Assembly: GCA_947447005.1 (NCBI GenBank)
Contig: CANFHO010000003.1
Span: 1-56,961, forward strand
Source: Chitinophagaceae bacterium
GTDB lineage: Bacteria; Bacteroidota; Bacteroidia; Chitinophagales; Chitinophagaceae
Reading direction: 5' to 3'
DNA: 56,961 nucleotides
A program made the position numbers and the translations under genes. Position 1 is the stretch's first letter, and each line of letters begins with the position of its first letter. The notes below the pieces were generated by a model. The model did no database searches, was not told the DNA's origin, and saw nothing but the letters and a program-made list of their open reading frames with translations. Positions 26,980-38,721 of this stretch are shown piece by piece.

Positions 26980-28368
26980 TTATTTATCCGTCCTGAACAA
27001 ATTCACGGGCAAGCCTTCAGCAGAAATAAGATTGGGTGTTGCAGTATTATTGAAACCAAATCGAACAGCAATAGGATCCTTGACTTCCTTATTTGAAACA
27101 ACAACAGTTTTCCCTTCAATCTTAGCTTCTGCTGGAACGAATTTATTGTCTTCGCCTGCCACATAAAAATCAGTCAATGGTGCACCATTTTTGGACATGA
27201 GTGTAGTAGGAACATGATCGAAACTGATTCTGATTTTTCCTTTCTCCGCCACATGAGCACGATATACAGGACTTTTATAATTCAAGCCATTCAACCCATA
27301 TGTTTCAGCCAATGCATAATTGGCAAGTCGTTTAGAAACATTGATTTTATCAATGGGGTGAATATTCTTTATATCACTGACCAAATCACTTACAACAACC
27401 ATGCCTGTTTTAGAATGATAGGATGCTCGGGTTTGTGCATCTCTCAGCAAGGCTCCATTGATATTATCATCCCCATAAGTATATGGAGCAATTTGAACAA
27501 AATAAAATGGAAAATCCTTACCCCATGCCTTTCTCCATGAATCAATCATCGATGTAAAAAGCTTTTCATAGCCATAATGCGTTCCTACATTGCTTTCTCC
27601 CTGATACCAGATAACCCCGGCAATAGAAAGATTTGTAAGTGGATAAATCATTGCATTATAACAATGACCATTTACATATGGCCACCATGCAGATGGCTGT
27701 AATTTTTCTGAAGCAGCTTTCAAGTCATTGTCATTCTGTACAACATCACTTGGCGTCCATACTTCAGCAGGAGTCCCTCCCCAATTGCTATTGATAAGTC
27801 CTACAGGATAATTTGTTTTGGCATTGATCTCCTTTCCAAAGAAATATCCTACTGCACTGAAGTGCAACATATCCTCTGGGTTGCATACAACCCATTTCCC
27901 ACTCAAATCATCCTGAGGAAATTCTGCAGTTGATTTTGCAACATAGAAAAACCTGATTTGATTGTTCGTTGCGTTGGGCGATTCGTCCTTGGATTGTTGC
28001 AAACCCTGATCTGCACTCCATTCCATATTGCTTTGTCCGCTGCAAACCCAAACTTCGCCAATCAACACATCTTCCAATACAATCTGATTGCTTGCTTTAA
28101 TGGTGATAGAATAAGGTCCACCTGCTGTTGGCGTTTTAATCTCTGAAACCCATTTCGCACCTCTGTTGGCATTGACTGTATACGTTGTTGTATCCCAACC
28201 AACATTGATCTTAACCTTTTCTCCAGGTGAAGCCCATCCCCATAACTTTACAGTACTCTTTTGCTGAAGCACCATATGCGAACCGATGATTGCAGGAAGC
28301 TTGACAGAAGCCGTAACTAGACTGGAAATGGATATAAAAAGAAGAAATAAACAGATATTTTTTTTCAT
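26980..28368 (-). CDS. Sialate O-acetylesterase-like SGNH hydrolase, exported
   Basis: A 462-residue carbohydrate esterase with a signal peptide (NICLFLLFISISSLVTAS). The SGNH family block I appears as VWVCSGQSNMEWS (about 107-119, nucleophile Ser), with GVIWYQGESNV near 231 and an N-terminal beta domain starting LPAIIGSHMVLQQ. These match the 9-O-acetylesterase/DUF303 group that removes acetyl groups from sialic acid or plant polysaccharides; xylan is as likely as sialate. It ends the sugar-related group and is convergent with the Gfo/Idh/MocA gene. Confidence 0.88.
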   Translation of the reverse strand: MKKNICLFLLFISISSLVTASVKLPAIIGSHMVLQQKSTVKLWGWASPGEKVKINVGWDTTTYTVNANRGAKWVSEIKTPTAGGPYSITIKASNQIVLEDVLIGEVWVCSGQSNMEWSADQGLQQSKDESPNATNNQIRFFYVAKSTAEFPQDDLSGKWVVCNPEDMLHFSAVGYFFGKEINAKTNYPVGLINSNWGGTPAEVWTPSDVVQNDNDLKAASEKLQPSAWWPYVNGHCYNAMIYPLTNLSIAGVIWYQGESNVGTHYGYEKLFTSMIDSWRKAWGKDFPFYFVQIAPYTYGDDNINGALLRDAQTRASYHSKTGMVVVSDLVSDIKNIHPIDKINVSKRLANYALAETYGLNGLNYKSPVYRAHVAEKGKIRISFDHVPTTLMSKNGAPLTDFYVAGEDNKFVPAEAKIEGKTVVVSNKEVKDPIAVRFGFNNTATPNLISAEGLPVNLFRTDK

Positions 28369-28414
28369 GTGGCTATTTTTTTGCTACATGAATTTAATCT
28401 AAACAATCCAAAAA

Positions 28415-29296
28415 TCAAGTAAGTATATCCTTTCTTTTAAATACATAGATGGATCCTAAAAGAAATCCGAAAATGTGTATTATCAAAATCCCTGCAGATA
28501 TAAGTACCCCCCTGAGATTTTCAATGGAACCCATAATCTGGACATTATTTTCATCTACCTGAACATCAAAAAAACCTTTCCATCCCAACATATGGGTGGT
28601 GAAAAGATATGGTTTGATATGATTGAATATAGGAAGATCAAGTGTATTTAGAATGGTAAAAATGATAATAATACTCATGGTAGCCATGATGGGTCCAATA
28701 GAATTTTCCGAAAAAATGCTTAGAAAAAATGCCATTGCAGATACTGCAATCATGGCGATCGATGCAAAACCAAATGCGGCAAGATAGCGCCAAAATACAT
28801 CCGATTGGATGATTTGAGTTACCAAATCACTTTTCAATATAAGCATATCACCTGCCCCAAAAATAAGAATCGAAATCCCCAATGCCCAAATGGCCATCCA
28901 AAACAAAAGCAACATAGTATAAATCGAAGATGCAATAAACTTACCTAAAATAAGTTCTGTTCTTCCAACTGGTTTGGTTAATAACAATCTGAGGGTACCC
29001 ATATTGGCTTCACCGGAAATCATATCAGCCGAAACCAATGCAATTAATAAAGGCACATGCACCAAGAGTGTTTGCAGAATGATATATGCCATCAAATATC
29101 CATTGAGGATTTTACCCTTTACATCAAAAGATTCTTCGAGTGACTGCATCCCAAACTTCATATAACTTTCACCATCTGCATAAAATCCCAATTGAATGAG
29201 CCCTACAATAGCTGCAATTGCTCCAAATGCAATATATGTCCTTGGCTTCCGGAAAATCTTGAACAGCTCTACATATATGATCTTAGTTATCTGCAT
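28415..29296 (-). CDS. ABC-2 type transporter permease
   Basis: Membrane half of an ABC exporter, 293 residues with six predicted helices. SADMISGEANMGTLRLLLTKP (about 88-108) is the coupling-region motif of ABC-2 permeases. Its start overlaps the ATPase gene end by 14 bp, so the two are co-translated. A 55-residue extracytoplasmic loop lies between helices 1 and 2. Substrate unknown. Confidence 0.9.
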   Translation of the reverse strand: MQITKIIYVELFKIFRKPRTYIAFGAIAAIVGLIQLGFYADGESYMKFGMQSLEESFDVKGKILNGYLMAYIILQTLLVHVPLLIALVSADMISGEANMGTLRLLLTKPVGRTELILGKFIASSIYTMLLLFWMAIWALGISILIFGAGDMLILKSDLVTQIIQSDVFWRYLAAFGFASIAMIAVSAMAFFLSIFSENSIGPIMATMSIIIIFTILNTLDLPIFNHIKPYLFTTHMLGWKGFFDVQVDENNVQIMGSIENLRGVLISAGILIIHIFGFLLGSIYVFKRKDILT

Positions 29297-30194
29297 GAGC
29301 TGATGTTAATGATAAAAAATAATTTTCCAACCTATTAGAAGAATGCAACCCAGTAAGACCAATACCTTGATCGACGATCCACTTTGATAACACTGCAATC
29401 TCCTCTTTCTTTACTTCCAATATAATTTTGAAAGCATCCAACTTTTGCATTTGACCTGCCCATTGGCTATTTGACAATGCTGAAATTGTTTGTAAGTTGT
29501 CCGTCGTGCTGATTTCAACCTGCACCAATGCGGGGTCTAATAAAGCTGCAACAGAACCTTCCACGATCTTCTTCCCCTTATGGATAATCAACATACTATC
29601 TGCAATCAATTCAACTTCTGATAACAAATGAGACGACACCAACACCGTCTTGTGCATCTCCTTACTCAATTGAATAATCAGATTACGTATATCAGCTATC
29701 CCCTGAGGATCTAATCCATTTGTTGGCTCATCGAGTATAATCAGCTTGGGATCATTTACCATTGCCACAGCAATACCCAATCGCTGTTTCATGCCTTGTG
29801 AATATACCTTCACTTTATCTCCGGCCCTTTGTTCCAAGCCAACAACAGCCAGCTTGTACAAGATCTCTGATCTGGTTAGATTTACTCCACTCAACAAAGA
29901 GAAGATGCGCATATTCTCATAGGCAGATAAATAATTGTATAAATCTGCCTTCTCTACAACAGCACCAACATGACGAAGAATTTGATTTCTTTCGGTAGAA
30001 AGATCTTTGTCAAATATCCTGATTGTTCCAACGGAAGGCCTTATCAGAGAAAGCATCATTCTGATGGTGGTGGACTTACCAGCACCATTTTGGCCTAAGA
30101 ATCCATATACCTCTCCTTCTTTTACAGAAAAAGACAAGTCATTCACCGCTGTGAAACTTCCAAAAGATTTACTAAGGTGTTGTATTTGTATCAA
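29283..30194 (-). CDS. ABC transporter ATP-binding protein
   Basis: Nucleotide-binding subunit for the adjacent ABC-2 permease. Walker A is GFLGQNGAGKSTTIR (near residue 32), the Q-loop region is VGAVVEKADLYNYLSA, the ABC signature is YSQGMKQRLGIA (near 131) and Walker B is LIILDEPTNGLDP (near 151). The frame is open to 30230, but the first 12 residues there are not family-like. The TTG at 30194 gives IQIQHLSKSFG, the normal opening, for 304 residues. A long C-terminal tail is typical of the CcmA/NatA type. Confidence 0.9.
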   Translation of the reverse strand: MIQIQHLSKSFGSFTAVNDLSFSVKEGEVYGFLGQNGAGKSTTIRMMLSLIRPSVGTIRIFDKDLSTERNQILRHVGAVVEKADLYNYLSAYENMRIFSLLSGVNLTRSEILYKLAVVGLEQRAGDKVKVYSQGMKQRLGIAVAMVNDPKLIILDEPTNGLDPQGIADIRNLIIQLSKEMHKTVLVSSHLLSEVELIADSMLIIHKGKKIVEGSVAALLDPALVQVEISTTDNLQTISALSNSQWAGQMQKLDAFKIILEVKKEEIAVLSKWIVDQGIGLTGLHSSNRLENYFLSLTSAHADN

Positions 30195-30258
30195 AAGAAT
30201 AAATGAATGATGATATCCATATGATAACACAAATTATGACTTCTTGTTTCGATTGTAT

Positions 30259-30291
30259 AAAAAAAGTCTGAGTGTTGCCACCCAGACTTTC
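30259..30291 (-). terminator. Terminator of the ATP synthase operon
   Basis: On the minus strand GAAAGTCTG..CAGACTTTTTTT. The 8-bp stem AAAGTCTG/CAGACTTT (30263-30290) is extended by GTG/CAC around a TTGC loop and followed by seven T. It lies 60 bp after the atpA stop. Confidence 0.85.
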
Positions 30292-30350
30292 AAATGATAT
30301 GGAAAGATGTGTATGAAGAATAAATCAGCCTACAACCATCAACCTAGAAT

Positions 30351-31928
30351 TTACTTAAACTGTGCAATCAAAGCCTTTGCAAGTTCAGTCATGGTTTTCA
30401 ATCCATCTTCAGGAAGGTTTCCTTTTTTGAACTCAGCAAGAATCTCTGGATTTTTAGCTTCCAATTCCAACAGGAAGGTTTCTTCAAAAGCCTTCACATG
30501 CCTTACTGGTAGATCTCTAAGAACACCTTGTGTACCCAAATAGATGATTGCCACTTGCTTTTCAACAGATACAGGTTGATATTGACCTTGCTTCAGGATC
30601 TCTACGTTACGAGCACCTTTGTCAATTACAGACTTGGTTGCAGCATCAAGGTCTCCACCAAATTTAGAGAAGGCTTCCAACTCACGGTAAAGCGCCTGGT
30701 CGAGTTTCAAAGTACCAGAAACCTTCTTCATTGATTTAATCTGTGCATTACCACCTACGCGGCTTACAGAGATACCTACGTTGATCGCAGGACGAATACC
30801 TGCATTGAATAGGTTTGATTCAAGGAATATCTGACCATCTGTGATGGAGATTACGTTTGTAGGGATATATGCAGATACGTCACCTGCCTGAGTTTCAATG
30901 ATTGGCAAAGCCGTCAAAGAACCACCACCTTTTACAAGGTGCTTGATTGATTCAGGAAGGTCATTCATTTTCTTTGCAACTTCATCCTTGGCAATCACTT
31001 TCGCAGCACGCTCAAGCAAACGGCTATGGAGATAGAATACATCACCAGGGTAAGCTTCACGTCCTGGAGGGCGGCGAAGCAAGAGAGATACCTCACGATA
31101 TGCTACTGCCTGCTTAGACAAGTCATCATAAATAATCAAGGCTGCATTTCCTGTATCACGAAGAAACTCACCAATCGCAGCACCAGCAAATGGAGCATAG
31201 AATTGAAGAGGAGCTGGATCGGCAGCAGAAGCTGCAACAATGATGGTGTATTCCATAGCACCATTGTCTTCCAGGGTTTTCATCACACCAGCAATGGTTG
31301 ATGCCTTTTGTCCGATCGCTACATATATACAATAAACAGGTTTACCTGCCTTGTAAAATTCTTTTTGGTTGATGATGGTATCCACCGCAATCGCAGTTTT
31401 ACCAGTCTGACGGTCACCAATGATCAACTCCCTTTGTCCACGCCCGATAGGAATCATGGCATCGATTGCCTTGATACCTGTTTGCAGTGGTTCTTTTACT
31501 GGTTCACGAAAGATAACACCAGGTGCTTTACGCTCCAATGGCATTTCATACAGATCACCTGCAATTGGGCCTTTACCATCGATGGCTTCACCAAGGGTAT
31601 TGATAACACGGCCAACCATACCCATACCAGCTTTGATCGATGCGATCATACCGGTACGCTTAACTTTGGAACCTTCTTTTATGCCTGCTCCTTCTCCCAT
31701 CAATACCACACCTACATTGTCTTCTTCAAGGTTAAGAGCGATGGCTTTAACTCCGTTATCAAACTCCACGAGTTCACCGGATTTAACGTTGTTCAAACCA
31801 TAGATGCGGGCAATTCCATCACCAACTTGCAATACTGTACCTACTTCTTCCAGCTCTGCTGAAGTATTGAAATTGCTCAGCTGCTGGCGGAGTATGGCTG
31901 ATATTTCATCTGGTTTAATGTCTATCAT
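30351..31928 (-). CDS. atpA: ATP synthase F1 subunit alpha
   Basis: Regulatory nucleotide-binding subunit of the F1 head, 525 residues. Walker A is [11 protein letters not shown] (near 170), [11 protein letters not shown] and the alpha signature [17 protein letters not shown] (about 376-392) are intact. It is the last gene of atpB-E-F-H-A. In many relatives atpG follows directly. Here a terminator and an ABC transporter follow instead. Confidence 0.98.
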   Translation of the reverse strand: MIDIKPDEISAILRQQLSNFNTSAELEEVGTVLQVGDGIARIYGLNNVKSGELVEFDNGVKAIALNLEEDNVGVVLMGEGAGIKEGSKVKRTGMIASIKAGMGMVGRVINTLGEAIDGKGPIAGDLYEMPLERKAPGVIFREPVKEPLQTGIKAIDAMIPIGRGQRELIIGDRQTGKTAIAVDTIINQKEFYKAGKPVYCIYVAIGQKASTIAGVMKTLEDNGAMEYTIIVAASAADPAPLQFYAPFAGAAIGEFLRDTGNAALIIYDDLSKQAVAYREVSLLLRRPPGREAYPGDVFYLHSRLLERAAKVIAKDEVAKKMNDLPESIKHLVKGGGSLTALPIIETQAGDVSAYIPTNVISITDGQIFLESNLFNAGIRPAINVGISVSRVGGNAQIKSMKKVSGTLKLDQALYRELEAFSKFGGDLDAATKSVIDKGARNVEILKQGQYQPVSVEKQVAIIYLGTQGVLRDLPVRHVKAFEETFLLELEAKNPEILAEFKKGNLPEDGLKTMTELAKALIAQFK

Positions 31929-31963
31929 ATTTGCTGATTTAAAAGATATGAATGTTTATCTGA

Positions 31964-32527
31964 TTATTTAATCGCTGAAACGTACATGTTTTTTACAAAC
32001 TGTTTTTTGATAGCTTGCAGATCATGTCTGATGCTGGCATCAAAGAATTGATCTTCTACCTGAACTATCAATCCGCCAATAATGGAAGAATCAACAATTT
32101 CTTTCAGTTCAATAGATTTGTTCTTTAATATGCTGCTACCTGACAGAACCTTACGGATGGTTGCCTTCACTTCATCAGAAACAGCAACTGCAGTGGTTAT
32201 TTCAACAATTTGTATGCCTTTGTGCTGACGATACATTCCGTTAAATGCTTCAATGATTTCGTCAATGGCTATTGAACGGCCTTTTAAAAAGATTAACTTG
32301 AAAAAGGCGATGGTTACTTGCTGTACATATTTTGAAAAGATAGCCTCAAATATGGCTGTTTTCTTTTCACCAGCCACAACAGGCGACATCAGAAACACTT
32401 TAAGTTCCTTGTGGTCTAATTTATGAATGGCATCTAGATCCGCTTTTACATCATCTATATTGCCCTTATCAAGAGCAAAATCGAAGAGTGCTTTGGCGTA
32501 ACGCTGTGCTACTTTTGTTTGGCGCAT
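31964..32527 (-). CDS. atpH: ATP synthase subunit delta
   Basis: Peripheral-stalk subunit that fixes the F1 head to subunit b. The protein has 187 residues. The N-terminus QRYAKALFDFALDKGN and the C-terminal VDSSIIGGLIVQVEDQFFDASI are the two delta/OSCP signatures. It is 5 bp after atpF and 35 bp before atpA. Confidence 0.95.
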   Translation of the reverse strand: MRQTKVAQRYAKALFDFALDKGNIDDVKADLDAIHKLDHKELKVFLMSPVVAGEKKTAIFEAIFSKYVQQVTIAFFKLIFLKGRSIAIDEIIEAFNGMYRQHKGIQIVEITTAVAVSDEVKATIRKVLSGSSILKNKSIELKEIVDSSIIGGLIVQVEDQFFDASIRHDLQAIKKQFVKNMYVSAIK

Positions 32528-32532
32528 ATCAA

Positions 32533-33033
32533 TTAGTTTCCGAACTGGTTAAGTTCACCAGCCATCTGCTGAATATATTTTTCTTGCTCTGCTTTGTTAT
32601 CCAGTTGTTTGCGAATAACTCTTTCAGAGATCTCAATGACCATATTACCAATCTGATTTTTTACATCAGTAAGGGCCGCCATTTTCTGTGTTTGAATGGC
32701 ATTATGCGCATCAGCAATGATCTTTGCAGCTTCCGCTTTGGCCTGATCTTTTGCATCATTGATCAATCTGTCTTTTATTTCTTTGGCTTCTTTCAATAGC
32801 TTGGTACGTTCTTCACGTGCCTCTGCCATCAAGGCCTCATTCTCGTTTTTGAGTTGAGACATTTCTGCTTTCATCTTTTGAGCAGATTCCAATGAATCAG
32901 CAATGCCTTGCTCACGCTCATCAAGAGACTGGATAATAATCTTCCAGGCAAATTTTTTCAAAATGAAAAAAACCAGAAGGAATGCGACCAATGTCCATGC
33001 CAATAAGCCAATACCGGGTAATAACAAATCCAT
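32533..33033 (-). CDS. atpF: ATP synthase F0 subunit b
   Basis: Peripheral stalk of the ATP synthase, 166 residues: one N-terminal membrane helix (about 6-24, GLLAWTLVAFLLVFFILKKF) and a long charged coiled coil (about 40-150) reaching up to delta. Length and layout are normal. Gap to atpE about 88 bp. Confidence 0.95.
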   Translation of the reverse strand: MDLLLPGIGLLAWTLVAFLLVFFILKKFAWKIIIQSLDEREQGIADSLESAQKMKAEMSQLKNENEALMAEAREERTKLLKEAKEIKDRLINDAKDQAKAEAAKIIADAHNAIQTQKMAALTDVKNQIGNMVIEISERVIRKQLDNKAEQEKYIQQMAGELNQFGN

Positions 33034-33121
33034 AACGAATATTTTGAATCAACTTTTTTTCTAGGAACTGCATCCTCCGCCCTTTGCTTTGGATGCAGTT
33101 GTTTTTTTACGTGCGAACTTA

Positions 33122-34499
<1,378 letters not shown>

Positions 34500-34519
34500 A
34501 TTTTTCTCCAAATTTTTCG

Positions 34520-34527
34520 CAAAGATA
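34520..34527 (-). promoter_or_regulatory. Candidate -7 element of the ATP synthase operon
   Basis: TATCTTTG on the minus strand matches TAnnTTTG and lies 20 bp before the atpB ATG. The upstream -33 position holds only a T-rich run. Confidence 0.55.
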
Positions 34528-34570
34528 GGGATGCTCAGAGTAAAAACCTTGCAATAATCAAAAAACTCCT

Positions 34571-36358
34571 TTATTGTAATTGCTCTTGCAGCTCCTGCAG
34601 ATTAGCATAAGCTCCCCCCAAACGGATAAGCTCCTGATGGGTGCCTTTTTCCACTATTTGACCCTTATCCAACACAATGATTTGACTTGCCTTGCGGATG
34701 GTTGACAACCTATGGGCAATGACGATCGAGGTACGTCCCTGTGTCAATACATCGATGGCATGTTGAATGAGCTTTTCAGTATGACTGTCAACAGAGGAAG
34801 TAGCCTCATCCAATATCAATATGGCTGGATTGAACAACAATGCCCTCATAAAAGACAACAATTGCCTTTGCCCGAGAGATAAGGTACCACCCCTTTCCAT
34901 TACATTATAAAAGTAGGCACCCGGAAGCTGTTCAATAAAATCATGAATACCTATCATTTTAGCTGCCGAAACCACCTGTTCCATGGTTATGTCAGGATTT
35001 CGAAGGGTAACATTATCAAAAATGGTTCCAGAAAATAGAAATACATCCTGCAAAACGACCCCAATCTGACTGCGCAATGAGTGGAATGTAATGGATTCAA
35101 TTGACCTCCCATCAATCAAAATTTCTCCTGATTGATGCTGATAAAGCCTGTTGACCAGATTGATAATAGTGGATTTTCCACTTCCAGTATGTCCAACAAT
35201 TGCCACCGTTTCACCTTTACCAACCTCAAAGGATACATTTTTTAATACGGGGGTTCCTTGAACATATTCAAAACATACCTCGTTAAATGAAATTTTGCCT
35301 TCTATTTTTACATCCAAAGTCCCAACATTATCCTCTAATACATCCTCATTATCAAGCACCAACAATACCCTTTCTCCGGCCACCATACCCATCTGCAATA
35401 CATTGAACTTATCAGCAATCATTCTCAAAGGTCTGAACAAGAGGTTCAGCAGCAAGATGAAAGAAACCACATCGCCGGTAACCGTCAATGCTTGTTCTGT
35501 TCCCATATGATAAGCATTTCGTGCTGCAAACCATACCAATAATCCCATCGAAAATGCCAGGATAATCTCTACCACAGGAAAAAATACAGAATATGCAAAA
35601 ATGGCCTGAATATTGGCATCCCGGTGCCGTTTATTGATCACTTCAAATTTTTGATACTCACGCTTTTCTGATGTAAATGCCTGAATAACAAACATCCCCG
35701 AAATATGCTCCTGCACAAAAGCATTCAGCGCTGCTATTGAATTACGAACCGTGGAAAAAGATTTGTTCACACTTTCTTTGAAATAATAAGTTGCAAGAAT
35801 CAAAAAGGGAAATGGGATCAAACAAACCAAGGTTAATCTCCAATTGGTATAGAACATGGCTGCAAGAATTGCCAGAATAGATAGCATATCTGCAACAATT
35901 GGGATCAATCCTTCTGAAAAAATATCGTTGACAGCCTCAATATCATTGATGGTTCTGGTTGTTAATGTTCCAATAGGCGTCTTATCAAACTGCTTTAAAT
36001 TCAATGAGAGTATTTTACTGAAAACCTTTACACGGATGTCTTTCACCACCCGATGGCCCAGCCATGAAGTCAGATAGGAAAACAGAAATCTCAATATGGT
36101 TTCAAGGGCAAGAATACCTACTTGTAGTAATGTAAGTCTTATTAAAAAATCCTTGACAAGATCTGCCTGACCTTCATGCGCATTTGCAACATGTTGAAGT
36201 GTTTGATTGATCAACATGGGCCTTAATGGCGACAGTATTGCCAATAGAATTGATAATACAACAGAGCCTGCAAATTTACTCTTGTATGGCCTTGCATATG
36301 AGAAGATCTTGGATAATAACCCAATATCAAATATTTTTTTATGTGCCTGTTTTGTCAT
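34571..36358 (-). CDS. ABC exporter with fused membrane and ATPase domains (MsbA-like)
   Basis: A 595-residue half-transporter that works as a homodimer. Six membrane helices occupy about 25-320, and the nucleotide-binding domain has Walker A VGHTGSGKSTI (near 384), signature LSLGQRQLLSF (near 487) and Walker B AILILDEATSSVD (near 508). The family includes MsbA (lipid A) and lipid or peptide exporters; the cargo cannot be told. Its ATG overlaps the stop of the 732-residue protein by one base (TGATG), which indicates coupled translation and possibly a shared process. Confidence 0.9.
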   Translation of the reverse strand: MTKQAHKKIFDIGLLSKIFSYARPYKSKFAGSVVLSILLAILSPLRPMLINQTLQHVANAHEGQADLVKDFLIRLTLLQVGILALETILRFLFSYLTSWLGHRVVKDIRVKVFSKILSLNLKQFDKTPIGTLTTRTINDIEAVNDIFSEGLIPIVADMLSILAILAAMFYTNWRLTLVCLIPFPFLILATYYFKESVNKSFSTVRNSIAALNAFVQEHISGMFVIQAFTSEKREYQKFEVINKRHRDANIQAIFAYSVFFPVVEIILAFSMGLLVWFAARNAYHMGTEQALTVTGDVVSFILLLNLLFRPLRMIADKFNVLQMGMVAGERVLLVLDNEDVLEDNVGTLDVKIEGKISFNEVCFEYVQGTPVLKNVSFEVGKGETVAIVGHTGSGKSTIINLVNRLYQHQSGEILIDGRSIESITFHSLRSQIGVVLQDVFLFSGTIFDNVTLRNPDITMEQVVSAAKMIGIHDFIEQLPGAYFYNVMERGGTLSLGQRQLLSFMRALLFNPAILILDEATSSVDSHTEKLIQHAIDVLTQGRTSIVIAHRLSTIRKASQIIVLDKGQIVEKGTHQELIRLGGAYANLQELQEQLQ

Positions 36359-38556
36359 CAGTTCTTTTCTCCTCTTTGTGATATCCTATTACTATATGCC
36401 TTGATAAACAATGCTCCCAGATTTTTATGAGGAGGAATGTAATTTTCAAAACGCTCTTTTCCAACACCACTACTAAATTGCTTTTGAAGCAATTCCCACA
36501 TGTTTATCCATTGAATCGATTCTCCTTTCCGCAATGTTTCATTCATTAATTTCAAAATGGGTTCATTTACCAACCTTGTTCCTACTTCTTTTGAAGAAAC
36601 AATATGTGCCTCAGGACAAACAGAAAGTACAGCATTCAGATTTTGATAGCTACCACAAGAACCCAGTATGATAATTTTTGCTGTTTTGGGCAGTTGTTCG
36701 ATGGTATACTTCAGATGATAACTATGCCCTCTATGAATTACGATGGAGGGCTCCAAACCCTGTGCAGATAGATATTCAGAGAGCATTGCCTGGGCTTTGG
36801 CATCAGGATCATCCCCATCCTTATTCTCTAAAGGGAGATTGGCATATATCCAAACAGGCTTTCCAATCAATGATCTGATTTCTACCCATTGTTCATTCTT
36901 GAGTATTTTCCATTCTGGCTTATTTATAAACTGACCCATGAAGCTTGCAAAAGATTCAATTCCATCCTTATCGCCATAGAAAAAAATTTGTTGTACTACC
37001 CTACCAGATTTATCCGCCAAATCTTGATAATTAACCTGAAAAGGTGGCGGAATATGATACTTTTCAGAAAGTGCAGCTCCACTATCCGTCGTTGACTTAA
37101 ATAATAAATCGAGAATATCATAAATAATGCCACCACGGAGATTTGCCAACTCGGTTTGCTTTTCCAAATTGAGTTTAATCTCAGTTTGAACCAACTGTTG
37201 TATCAGTGAATCGCTGAGACTTCCATACGAATCTGCTACATCAACTGCATCTTCCAAGGTCAACCCCTTTTCCAGACCTCGCACAAAAGCCTTCATTAAT
37301 AAGTGAGAAGTACTATCTGGCATCGTTTTCAAAAAATCATCCAGTTTGTTGTAACCTGCTGCCATCTTGATAAATTTTCTAAATTTATCAAACCTAACTT
37401 TCATTAATAAAGTGTCGCCGGCAGACTTTGGCAATGCCGACATCATTCGGTTATATACCCCAACATAACTGGAAGTATAAATAATATCTTCTCCTGTTAC
37501 TATAATATAATAAAGCTCCTCAGGTCGAAGACCATGAAGGATTGCAAATCTCTTATCATCTGCCTCTTCATGCAATGCATTGATCTCGTTGATGAATATT
37601 TCCTCCGCTTTTCTGGCAATCATGTTCGAGATTTCCATACGCAACAAGGGAGTATCCTGACGTCTCATGTCATCTAAATATTGTATTTGTGTAGACACAA
37701 GCAATTTGAAATAATTGACATCATCTAAAATTAATGACTTAACACTGTCAAAACTGATTCTATTTCTGAGAATGGAATGTAAAAAAGGGAATAACAATCT
37801 TCCACTTTTGTCGTCTGATAATTGGACAATCAGCCTAACAGTGGAATCATTTACAGTTCTGATTTTTTTTCCCAGTTTGGTTGCTGATGCTGCAGCATAA
37901 TCATAAAATTTTTCAGGATACCTTTTTGCAGATGTTATAATTACACTATCTGCAAAAGGGAGATCCATAAAAGGATCCAGTGTCTTGAGTGCTTTTTCTG
38001 GATAAAGCAGCCCATACTGCTTGTACATGTGAACACGTACATCCAAGAGGCCTTTATTATCAAAAAAAACAGTTTTAGGTCCTAACAATAGTTGATTGAT
38101 TGAATATGGGTATTGCATGGCTACACCCAACAATTCATTTTCATAAAAATCTGCAGCAACCAATTTTTTATACGCATCAAAGAATACAGGAGCCATTCCA
38201 GCAGCATAGGTTCCGGCATGGAGTCCATCATAAAAACCAGAAAGCATAAACAACAATCCACTCAAATATTTTACCTTGAGCCGATGGTCGTAAACAACAC
38301 TTGATTCAATGCCTTGTTGCATCTCATCAACTTGTCTGGTCAAATAGTCTGTAATCAAGAGATCAAGATCTACATCACCGGTTTGATTTATGAACGAATC
38401 TTTTTTTCCGTCCATCAAGGAAATATCAGACTGAACTTTATCAATATCTTCATGAAGTTTAACACGCCTGATATCGATGGGCACTTTGGTGGTGTCTGCC
38501 AAAGCTAAAGCGTAGAAGCTTTGAAAAAGAAATGATATGATAAAAATTATTCTCAA
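36358..38556 (-). CDS. Exported 732-residue protein with a possible caspase-like (clan CD) His/Cys site
   Basis: Not a family I can name. A signal peptide (IIFIISFLFQSFYALALA) follows the TTG start. The long middle part is helical, without membrane segments after the leader. Near the C-terminus, IVIHRGHSYH (His611) is followed 23 residues later by IIILGSCGSYQNL (Cys634), each at the end of a hydrophobic strand. This is the layout of the catalytic His and Cys of clan CD peptidases such as caspases, gingipains and CHAT. SKEVGTRLVNEPIL follows. A protease role is inference from this pattern only. It is translationally coupled to the downstream ABC exporter and preceded by a TTAATGTTAA motif. Confidence 0.65.
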   Translation of the reverse strand: MRIIFIISFLFQSFYALALADTTKVPIDIRRVKLHEDIDKVQSDISLMDGKKDSFINQTGDVDLDLLITDYLTRQVDEMQQGIESSVVYDHRLKVKYLSGLLFMLSGFYDGLHAGTYAAGMAPVFFDAYKKLVAADFYENELLGVAMQYPYSINQLLLGPKTVFFDNKGLLDVRVHMYKQYGLLYPEKALKTLDPFMDLPFADSVIITSAKRYPEKFYDYAAASATKLGKKIRTVNDSTVRLIVQLSDDKSGRLLFPFLHSILRNRISFDSVKSLILDDVNYFKLLVSTQIQYLDDMRRQDTPLLRMEISNMIARKAEEIFINEINALHEEADDKRFAILHGLRPEELYYIIVTGEDIIYTSSYVGVYNRMMSALPKSAGDTLLMKVRFDKFRKFIKMAAGYNKLDDFLKTMPDSTSHLLMKAFVRGLEKGLTLEDAVDVADSYGSLSDSLIQQLVQTEIKLNLEKQTELANLRGGIIYDILDLLFKSTTDSGAALSEKYHIPPPFQVNYQDLADKSGRVVQQIFFYGDKDGIESFASFMGQFINKPEWKILKNEQWVEIRSLIGKPVWIYANLPLENKDGDDPDAKAQAMLSEYLSAQGLEPSIVIHRGHSYHLKYTIEQLPKTAKIIILGSCGSYQNLNAVLSVCPEAHIVSSKEVGTRLVNEPILKLMNETLRKGESIQWINMWELLQKQFSSGVGKERFENYIPPHKNLGALFIKAYSNRISQRGEKN

Positions 38557-38566
38557 ACCTTGTAAG

Positions 38567-38588
38567 AATTTCGTAAAATTAACATTAA
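38567..38588 (-). promoter_or_regulatory. Tandem 11-bp units upstream of the 732-residue protein gene (Pho-box-like)
   Basis: On the minus strand TTAATGTTAAT then TTTACGAAATT, 11 bp apart. The first shares TTAATGTTAA exactly with units at 40543 and 40565. The site ends 11 bp before the TTG start. It could bind the PhoB-like regulator encoded next door. Confidence 0.4.
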
Positions 38589-38693
38589 ATAGCCCTTACG
38601 CCAATAAATTGAATTTTAACAGATGGGAATAACTGGTGGGTTCACTTAACAATTTCATAATCTGTGTAGTTTAAGATATTGGTCATTCCAAGT

Positions 38694-38701
38694 TAATTTT
38701 G
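38694..38701 (+). promoter_or_regulatory. Candidate -7 element for the two-component operon
   Basis: TAATTTTG matches TAnnTTTG and lies 20 bp before the response-regulator start. Confidence 0.5.
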
Positions 38702-38721
38702 AGTAAAATACATATTCTACC

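Noticed and set aside
31308-31862. 184-residue open frame antisense to atpA
   Set aside because: It lies wholly within the conserved atpA coding region on the other strand, is rich in Cys, Thr and His as is usual for shadow frames, and matches no family.
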